64,000 nt of DNA from Aristolochia californica. Its lineage: Eukaryota; Streptophyta; Magnoliopsida; Piperales; Aristolochiaceae. Below, piece after piece: positions 56,801-64,000 of this stretch. The first letter of the stretch is position 1; each line of letters starts with the position of its first letter. The translations under genes were made by a program, and so were the position numbers. Location of the stretch: contig JARWKL010000013.1 of assembly GCA_029961685.1 (NCBI GenBank), forward strand, positions 26,318,922 through 26,382,921. Direction: 5' to 3'. The notes under the pieces are model-generated. The model ran no database searches. It was not told the origin of the DNA and saw nothing but the letters and a program-made list of their open reading frames with translations.

Positions 56801-58423
56801 ATGTGTTGGGCAACTTCGTCTCCTCTGCCTTGCAAATGCATTGCGGACCAGAATCTTCTTCCTTCGCCTAAACAACGGCCCCTGTATCCTACCATTTTAA
56901 CTCCTTTAATCTCAAAAACCCCACAAAAAGAGTTCGTCGTCGAGGAGAACTCGGCTCCCAAAATCACCAATCTGTCTCTGGCTCTCACTGAAGCCAAATC
57001 CATCGCCAACATAGCTCTTCCAATGATATTTACCGGTCTCTTGCTGTACTCTCGTTCCATGATATCCATGCTCTTCCTGGGTCGACTAGGCGAGCTCGCC
57101 CTCGCTGGTGGTTCACTTGCTATTGGCTTCGCTAACATCACCGGCTATTCCATTCTCTCTGGCCTTGCCATGGGGATGGAACCCATATGCGGTCAAGCTT
57201 TTGGGGCTAAAAATCTCATATTCCTGGGACACTCCTTGCAAAGAACCATCCTTTTGCTTATCTGTACTTGTATCCCTATCGGCCTTCTCTGGCTCAATAT
57301 GCGACGAATTCTGCTTCTTTGCGGGCAAGACGACGAGATCGCCAAAGAAGCTCAGTCTTACATTCTCTTTTCCCTTCCGGACCTTTTGGCCCAATCCTTT
57401 GTCCACCCTCTTCGGATATACCTCCGAACCCAATCCATCACTCTGCCTTTGACATATTGTGCTGCACTCTCTATTCTTTTCCACATCCCGATCAACTACT
57501 TATTAGTTTCAGTCCTCGGTCTGGGCAACAGAGGGGTAGCTCTGGGCGGTGCTTGGACCAATATTAACCTTGTTATCTTCCTCATCATATACATCTCTTT
57601 CTCTGGAGTTTACAAGAAAACATGGAATGGCATCTCCATGGAATGCCTCAAGGGATGGAAAGTCTTGTTAAATTTCGCTATACCAAGCTGCATTTCGGTT
57701 TGCTTGGAATGGTGGTGGTACGAAATCATGATCTTGCTCTGTGGGTTGTTACTCAATCCCACAGCAACAGTAGCTTCCATGGGGATTTTGATTCAAACCA
57801 CGGCCTTAATCTACATTTTCCCGTCTTCTCTGAGCTTCGGGGTCTCCACCAGAGTGGGAAACGAATTGGGTGCTAATCGTCCCGACAAAGCGAGATTGGC
57901 TGCCATCGTCGGCCTTGCTTGCAGTTTCCTCCTGGGATTTTCCGCACTTTTCTTTGCTGTAACTGTGAGGAAATCTTGGGCTACTATGTTCACCAAAGAT
58001 GCTGACATTCTGGGATTGACGAAAATGGTTTTACCAATTATCGGCCTTTGCGAGCTTGGCAACTGTCCTCAGACCACCGGCTGCGGTGTTTTACGGGGTA
58101 CTGCGAGACCAAGAATCGGAGCTAACATAAATTTGGGATCATTCTACTTCGTCGGAATGCCTGTAGCATTGGGTCTCGGATTCTTTTTGGGTTACGACTT
58201 CAAGGGCCTGTGGCTCGGCCTCTTGGCTGCTCAAAGTTCTTGCGTGGTTCTTATGTTGCTTGTTTTGAGTGGAACCGATTGGGTTCTGCAAGCTGAAAGA
58301 GCGAAGGAGCTGACAGGAGGGCTTGCTGTTTGCATTGAGACGGAGGAAGAAGCAGTGAAGGAGGTAGAAGACGATGGGAAATTGAATTTGCTAGGTTTGA
58401 AAAACCAGCAGACGGTTGTTTAG
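56801..58423 (+). CDS. MATE efflux transporter (DETOXIFICATION, DTX48-55-like)
   Basis: A 540-aa multidrug and toxic compound extrusion carrier; such proteins export metabolites or xenobiotics from the cytosol, coupled to a cation gradient. Intronless, as is usual for this DTX clade. Residues 1-55 are a soluble N terminus. The first MATE domain starts at about 60 (EAKSIANIALPMIFTGLLLY) and includes FLGRLGELALAGGSLA and the signature GMEPICGQAFGAK (about 125-137). Twelve hydrophobic segments follow, with NIINY-like HIPINYLLV (about 225-235), SFGVSTRVGNELGA (about 345-358, opening the second half) and PQTTGCGVLRGTARP (about 425-440). The C-terminal tail is acidic and lysine-rich. Length and order match the family and no break is seen. 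The ATG is the first in frame after a C/T-rich leader. Substrate cannot be told from sequence. A run of 22 T follows the stop (58433-58454). Confidence 0.95.
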   Translation: MCWATSSPLPCKCIADQNLLPSPKQRPLYPTILTPLISKTPQKEFVVEENSAPKITNLSLALTEAKSIANIALPMIFTGLLLYSRSMISMLFLGRLGELALAGGSLAIGFANITGYSILSGLAMGMEPICGQAFGAKNLIFLGHSLQRTILLLICTCIPIGLLWLNMRRILLLCGQDDEIAKEAQSYILFSLPDLLAQSFVHPLRIYLRTQSITLPLTYCAALSILFHIPINYLLVSVLGLGNRGVALGGAWTNINLVIFLIIYISFSGVYKKTWNGISMECLKGWKVLLNFAIPSCISVCLEWWWYEIMILLCGLLLNPTATVASMGILIQTTALIYIFPSSLSFGVSTRVGNELGANRPDKARLAAIVGLACSFLLGFSALFFAVTVRKSWATMFTKDADILGLTKMVLPIIGLCELGNCPQTTGCGVLRGTARPRIGANINLGSFYFVGMPVALGLGFFLGYDFKGLWLGLLAAQSSCVVLMLLVLSGTDWVLQAERAKELTGGLAVCIETEEEAVKEVEDDGKLNLLGLKNQQTVV

Positions 58424-58675
58424 CCCACACGTTTTTTTTTTTTTTTTTTTTTTTGTAATCTGTAAAGCAGCAATTCCATAGCTGTAATCTAACTGTGTGA
58501 TATGACTCTGGAAAACAATAGAAAAGAAACATTTTTTGACTTTGTTTTCTCCAAAATTGTAGCAGTAGATGGTGTTCTTAACAGCTCAAAGTAGGTATTT
58601 AATTACGAAACTGCTCTTCCCCACCAAGAAATTGCTTTGCAACAAAATCTAAGTGGTTATGATAGTACTCCTTGA

Positions 58676-61520
58676 GGAAGAGAGAACTATAGAAATAGGG
58701 AGAAGAGGATTGAGGGAGAGCCAACTAGAATATATTCTTTGGCTTTAGATGCTTTGTTTAAACTCATTCTTTTTCATTGATAGTGTTTCCTTTACATCTA
58801 TTAAGAAATTTATAATTCAATTAGGATTTTCAATTACATCGATCTAAGAAATCAAAATTTCATAATTGTAGGAGATTGCTAAATTGATTGAAATCTTATT
58901 TTTAGAGAAAACTTCAAGAATGGAAATTCAAGATTGCTTTGATTCCCTATTTTTGAATTCTTAATTTCCTCTTGAGTTGGTTCTCATTTTCCAAGCCATT
59001 TCCCTCACATGCTCTGCTTTTTTAGGCACCCCAACATTTAGAAAGTTTGGGTGGTGCCCTCTAGATTTTCTAAAAAAATATTAAATTACCATATTTACCC
59101 TTAAGGTGACACTCTTTAGACTTTTTTTTTTTTTTTAAATGCCCCCCAAATTGAGTTGGTACATGTGTGTTTGTACTCCTACTCCGAAAAATCAGCCTTA
59201 CCCTGAAGGTTGAAGTATTGATAAAACACTAAGAATTTGTCTTCAATTTCCCAAGTTATGTATTTCTTACTAAGCTTATTTTGTTTATGTATTTGTGTTA
59301 TACTGAGCTCATGCTTGTTGAGTTGGGAGCCATATTTTGGTGTAATCAAGCTTTTTATAGAGTGACAATATTTTGGTCTAGGACAATAGTGGGTAGTTGC
59401 GGATGGGAGGGTAACTGATACACAGGCAGTGCATGAGGGTGAGGGTTTGGTTCTTGGTATGAGTGATTTTTTTTTTTGTTGGGGCGGGTTAGGGTTTGGT
59501 TTTGGAAAGTGACTTGAGTTGGGATGGAGTTGAGAAATAGGGACATGAATGTGTGGTATGGTTCATTGAGGGAATAAGGTGGAGATCATCATGAGAGTGG
59601 GTCAGAAGAGTAACTTTGTGGTCCATTCATTGGTGGATTTTTTCATGGTTATAATAGTGGAGGTGGAGAGGATTTGTTTAGGGACGAGAGGGAGCGGCTG
59701 AGATGGACGAAGAACATGAGGGAGTTGGTTGAGTTGTATACAAATAGGATATTGGTATTGTGAATGAGTTGAGGTGAGGAGAAAAATAGCGAGGGATGTT
59801 TTCTTGAGATTAATGTGAACGATTGGAATTGTGGGTTGAATTGAGAATGAAAGTAGGAGTAAGTGTTTTGGTGTGTAGGAAAGGTTTGGGCTATTATGGC
59901 ATTGAGGTAGGTAGTGGTGGGGTATACATGTGTTGTTTGGAATTGATTAAGTTAGTGTGGTGAAGTGGTATATGGATAACGTGGGATTTCTTGGTTGGGA
60001 TGAAAAGTATGGATATGTGGTTAGAATGGAGGAATAAAATGAAGGTAGGGTATTGGGTTGTAATTTTTGCTTAGTGGAGATGGCCTAAGTAATAAGGCTG
60101 ATGGGAAAATAAGTGGTGAATAATAAAACTTACCAAAAATTGATTTTGTTGAGGTTTCATGATCCATTGACTGTTGAGGAGGGAGAGAAGCTTGCAACTC
60201 TTGCTTCCATGAAGGATTAAAACATGCTTGTTAGCTTGCTTCCATGAAGGATTAAAACACGCTTATTAGCTTGCTTCCATGAAGGATTAAAACACGCTTG
60301 TTAGGTGATGCACATTTTTCCTCAATTTTCAAGGCTAAACTGTGAGTAACAACAATCTCATATTGTTGTTCTATGCATCTTGGTGTACTCAACATGATTT
60401 TTCTTAATAGAGGTGATTTTGAATAACAGTGAGGGTGTATAGGGGGACTGAGATGTAATTTAGAATAGGGCCGTGGGAGAGAAATTAGGGAAGTTGGTAG
60501 AGAAAACCGGAGTAGGGAGTTGGTTTCCCTTAAGATGTAGGGATATTGATTTTTTTTTGAAACACATGAACAATGCTGAATAGATTTTTTTTTTTTTAAT
60601 GTTTTTTTTTGCCTAATGGGGGAAGGGAAAGGGAGGGCTAGGTCTAATTGATTCAAAGAAGAAATAAGAGAGTTTCAGCAGAACTGATCTTTATAGCTTT
60701 TGATGGTTATATCTCACAGAATATAGCTTCAAATGCCAAATGATTTTTTTTTTGAAAAAAATAGACTCAAATATCTTTGATTTGGTATATAATTTGATAC
60801 AAAAAGTTTTCATCTTGAATCTTTTCTAGTTGATTGATTTGATTCTTTTTAAAAAAAGACCCTAATCAACTCTGATGGGGATATCTCTTTACAACGAGAT
60901 CAGATTGACTTGAAACTTATTGCCTCCAAAATTAAACTTGAATATCTTTAATTAAAGTAAAGTATTTCAAAATAAAATATACTTATTATGAAGAATATAA
61001 TTTGATAAATTATCATGTCTGTAGTATGGTCAAATTGATCTTCTATTCAATTAACAATTGAGACCAAGAAGGTTTAATAGAAGGACTTCTTTGATACAAA
61101 TCTGTTGAGGAAGGTTTTATCTTTTTCTTTAATTTTGAAAGAGGGATTGAAAGAGAGAGGTTAAGAGGGTTGGAATATGAGCGAATGAAAGAAGAGAGTA
61201 GTAAAGTAGGGGAAGAGAGAGATATAGAGAGAGAGAGAGCTAGAAGGAAAAGAGAGAAGAGTTGCTCGGGATGAATTTGAGAGACAGACGGAGAAGAAGA
61301 TTGGAGGAGAGTCAACTAAAATATTTTTTTTGGCTTTGGATGCTTTGCTCCAGCTCATTCTCTTCTATTTATAATCTTTTCTTTGGATTTACATTTACAT
61401 CAATTAAGAAAATCAAAATTACATAACTGAAGAATCGATAGAAATCCTATCTCTAGAGAATACTTCAAAAATGGAAACACAATATCGTTTTGATTCCCTA
61501 AGCTTTTAGAATTCCTAATC
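58676..61520 (-). mobile_element. Probable non-autonomous LTR element flanked by diverged direct repeats
   Basis: Two diverged direct repeats, about 58676-58975 and about 61245-61520, share GGGAGAAGAGGATTG-like, AACTAGAATAT, TTTGGCTTTAGATGCTTTG, AACTCATTCT, TTTGATTCCCTA and GAATTCTTAAT words in order. The right copy has TCTATTTATAATC, a TATA motif on the minus strand. The interior of about 2.3 kb has no gag or pol signature; its open frames are low-complexity. Exact ends, PBS and PPT were not resolved. Confidence 0.5.
60201..60305. repeat. 35-bp tandem repeat, three units
   Basis: TTGCTTCCATGAAGGATTAA units begin at 60201, 60236 and 60271, exactly 35 bp apart, with only one or two substitutions among them. 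It lies in the interior of the probable LTR element. Confidence 0.95.
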
Positions 61521-63507
61521 TGGCCACTGCATTATGCATGCAACCTGTGCAAAACGAGATTCGATCCATGAAGGCTGTCTTTATCTGCCCTCTAGAGGCT
61601 CTACACCGTGAAACCAGAATCATAAAAAATGGATGCGTTCTTTCTTAGAAGTATTGTTGTTCCCATCCAGCCTTGAAGGGTCAAGGGCCAGTTGCAGAAT
61701 CTCTGCATCTCTATTACAAATGTTATTTTCCATGTGCAGCGATCATCTCTTACGTAAGGTCCCATGAATCTCCGGTCGTCGAATATACAGAAACACCTCT
61801 CCCTCATTCCGGCGATTCTTCGCTCTCGTCAATCCATTTTTTTAACTTCTCCTTCTAATAATAAACACGACGTGCCTATCGTATCTTCAGTGCCCAGTAA
61901 TATAATCTGAGAGTGAAGAAAAAAAAAAAAAAATTCAGTCTCTGGCACCGTCGTCCTATGCCGTCTTCGGATGGGCGATGCTATCAAGCAGTGGCAACAC
62001 CTGGAGATGATGAACTGATTGCTGACATACAGTAGCAGCAGGAACAGTTTGAACGGACGAGAGAAGAAATCGATATTTAAGAGTGAGGTAGACTTCAAAC
62101 GCTGGTCAGAGCTGTTTCCTGTAGCGTTGAAACTCCATTCTTGATTCTTTAGCCTTTCGATTAGATTAAGAGCCCTTTCCAGTTTTTATATCTAATTCAA
62201 TATGTTCGAGATGAGTCAACTGGAAGGCGCGCAACAACAATCCCGGAGTAGATTCAGGATGGGGCTTTGCGAAACCGATCTTTAACTGAACCTTATTTTA
62301 TATCAAAAATCGAAGTGCTGATGTATTTCAGTCGCATAAAATATGAGAAGGATCAAGTCGAAGGTGGCAGAGAAGGAAGAAAAGACCAATCAATTGCCGG
62401 AATATGCAGAAGAAGCTGGACCCATCTGAATCCGAATCTCGTCTTTTCAGAACTCCAAACATTGGAATTCAACCTGCGCCATACCTATATAGAAATGCAA
62501 TTTGAGGTTATTATATAAACTACATTAGTAATATCCTCAATCGCATCTGAAGTAAGAACAGGGAAGGATCCAATCCCAAGTGATTTTCCATTCGGATCCA
62601 GATAGATTTACGGTTTTCGAGCCTACTGCCGATAATTTCTCATTAGATTAAGACGTCCAGCCTCAAGCCTTTCAACCCAGAGCATCTTTTTATACAAGAA
62701 ATGTTAAAGTAATATATGGGTTCAGTCGACTCTAAGGCAGTGATCCCGAGCAGATGCATGATGGGGCTTGACGAAGCCGTCTACCCAAACTATGCTTATA
62801 CTTAACAGTGACTAGTTCTGAGCTGATCTTCTTTCTGCATTTAACTAATCAGTCTGCTCCTTCTCTGGTGTCAGGAAGAACACCGGCGGAGCATCCATCG
62901 TTTTTTTTTTTTTTTTTTTTTTTTTGGTTGAGCCCTTCGATTTGATTGAACGCCGGATTTACAAAAGGTAAGCTGATCTGCAGGGGGCATGCCGCATGGG
63001 GTTGGGGAGAATATGGCGCGCGCGTGTCATGCGGTCGGTATCCGCTGCCGCCGGCTTTGGAGGCGTGTTCACAGGGTTGACTCATCGACCGGCACACCAA
63101 TTGCAGCAAATTTTTCTAAGCTAAAATGGGTGGTTAGATGCCAGATTTATTATTTTGTAGAAGGGACGGAGTTCAAGCGATGTCTTTACTTTTTTTTTTT
63201 CTGGTTTATCGAGCGAATTTGACTTGGAAAAGTCGGCGAGTCAAGCTCGCCTACTCTCCGTTCTCTCGTTTCCCTGCGTCATCCCCCAACGATGGTGCCC
63301 GACTGTCACTCGTCGCTCCAAATGATTCGGTCGTTTTCCATAGGCGCCCTCTCAGGGAGACAGGACCGGTACTAGACGAGGCTAAACAATGAGCCGCCGG
63401 TTCTCCCCCGCTCCGGGAATGGTGGCGAGATCGCGTTCTCAGTTGTCGCCATTTTTGCCGGCGGATTGATTGGTGACGTCAGCCCCATATCGGAAGAGGA
63501 GGCGTGC
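61521..63507. other. No gene recognised
   Basis: Several 60-90-codon frames without similarity. Two diverged blocks, about 62144-62300 and 62640-62800, share CTTTCGATTAGATTAAGA-like text and GATTCAGGATGGGGCTT/GATGCATGATGGGGCTT, a possible local duplication. A run of T lies at about 62901-62925. Confidence 0.35.
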
Positions 63508-63695
63508 TGTGGGTTATTACTAAGCTCAAGAAGAAGAAGAGCCAAGAAAAACAGAGAACAAGAAAATTATCTTCATTGATTTATCGAACTGTTTTACAAA
63601 AGAGGTAAAAAGCTGATATAAATAGCAGGGAAGAAAAAAAAATGTTTACAATTGTAGAACAAATGACACCTATAACTTTAAAATACAATTTTACA
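63508..63695 (-). mobile_element. Copia 3' LTR (short, about 188 bp)
   Basis: On the minus strand it begins TGTAAAATTGTATTTTAAAG right after the purine tract AAGGGGAGCATTAGGG and ends TAATAACCCACA. It has a TATA-like CTATTTATATCAG in the middle. The matching 5' LTR would lie beyond the window end. Confidence 0.75.
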
Positions 63696-64000
63696 CCCTA
63701 ATGCTCCCCTTCAAGGTGACTTGTAAATGTCCTTGACAATCATCTTGGATAACAAAGAAAAAAGCTGAGTAGAAGGAAGAGGTTTAGTAAACATATCAGC
63801 TAACTGGTATTGAGATCGAATGGGAAGCAATTTGAGAACTCTAGAAGTAATTCTTTCATGAACAAAATGGCAATCTATCTTGATATGCTAAGTGCGCTCA
63901 TGAAATATTGGATTAGAAGCAATATGTATCGCAACTTGATTGTCACAATATAGCAAAACAGAAGAATCAACATTGACTTGAAAATTTTTAAGAAGTTGCT
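63696..64000 (-). pseudogene. Copia RNase H C-terminus, cut by the window edge
   Basis: The minus strand reads VLLYCDNQVAIHIASNPIFH, then ERT*HIKIDCHFVHERI, and LPIRSQYQLADMFTKPLP, the standard end of Copia RNase H, with a stop just before the PPT. A single nonsense codon (TAG where AAG gives the usual TKH) is the only damage seen in the visible 100 codons, so this copy is much younger than the other Copia remains here. The 5' part lies outside the window. Confidence 0.88.

Noticed and set aside
56734..57484. ORFs of 114-135 codons in other frames over the MATE gene
   Set aside because: Shadows of the 540-aa MATE frame, which is supported along its whole length.
62901..62925. Poly(T) run as the tail of a SINE or processed pseudogene
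   Set aside because: No SINE promoter boxes or coding remnant could be found upstream on the minus strand.

Overview
The window is nuclear DNA of a flowering plant, most likely a eudicot. It is AT-rich, its genes have many introns with GT/AG splice sites, its proteins are plant-type (PEX11, RS40/RS41-type SR factor, DTX-type MATE carrier, plant ARM-repeat protein), and it is crowded with plant LTR retrotransposons and a PIF/Harbinger DNA transposon family. Only four host genes could be supported, and all four appear intact. I could rebuild every exon of the PEX11 and SR genes with in-phase junctions.

Layout. 0.9-3.5 kb: PEX11 (minus, 7 coding exons, 236 aa), followed upstream by about 5.5 kb that may be a leader intron filled with a solo LTR and a LINE remnant. 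11.5-13.2 kb: single-coding-exon ARM-repeat protein (minus). 15.65-22.0 kb: a non-coding LTR retrotransposon carrying two Harbinger-derived elements (A and B) in head-to-head orientation. 22-27.5 kb: decayed Sirevirus-like Copia remains. 29.9-34.6 kb: RS40/RS41-like splicing factor (minus, 5 coding exons). 34.87-40.04 kb: a complete Harbinger element (C) with an apparently intact transposase and its Myb/SANT partner, starting about 230 bp upstream of the splicing factor's TATA box; a truncated sister copy (D) abuts it up to 41.3 kb. 41.55-48.5 kb: a Sirevirus-type LTR split by a broken Copia element. 48.5-54.3 kb: Sirevirus internal remnant, a pair of TRIM-like LTRs, and a long-TIR DNA element. 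56.8-58.4 kb: intronless MATE transporter (plus). 58.7-61.5 kb: a probable non-autonomous LTR element. 63.5-64.0 kb: the 3' end of a fairly young Copia copy running off the window.

The four host genes do not form a pathway. They act in peroxisome division (PEX11), pre-mRNA splicing (RS40/41), transport (MATE), and an unassigned ARM-repeat role. The genes that clearly work together are the two Harbinger ORFs, transposase plus Myb-like protein. The A, B and D copies share the termini of C and look like its internally deleted derivatives, so this one window holds both a candidate autonomous element and its possible substrates.

The most distinctive signal is this Harbinger family. Its ends are runs of seven or more G/C followed by TTAGTGC. 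It has a conserved hairpin inside each end, CATG-rich subterminal arrays, telomere-like CCCTAAA repeats in the autonomous copy, and runs of 29 C and 20 G at the facing ends of the two inverted copies. All calls were made by reading the sequence; no database search was run.
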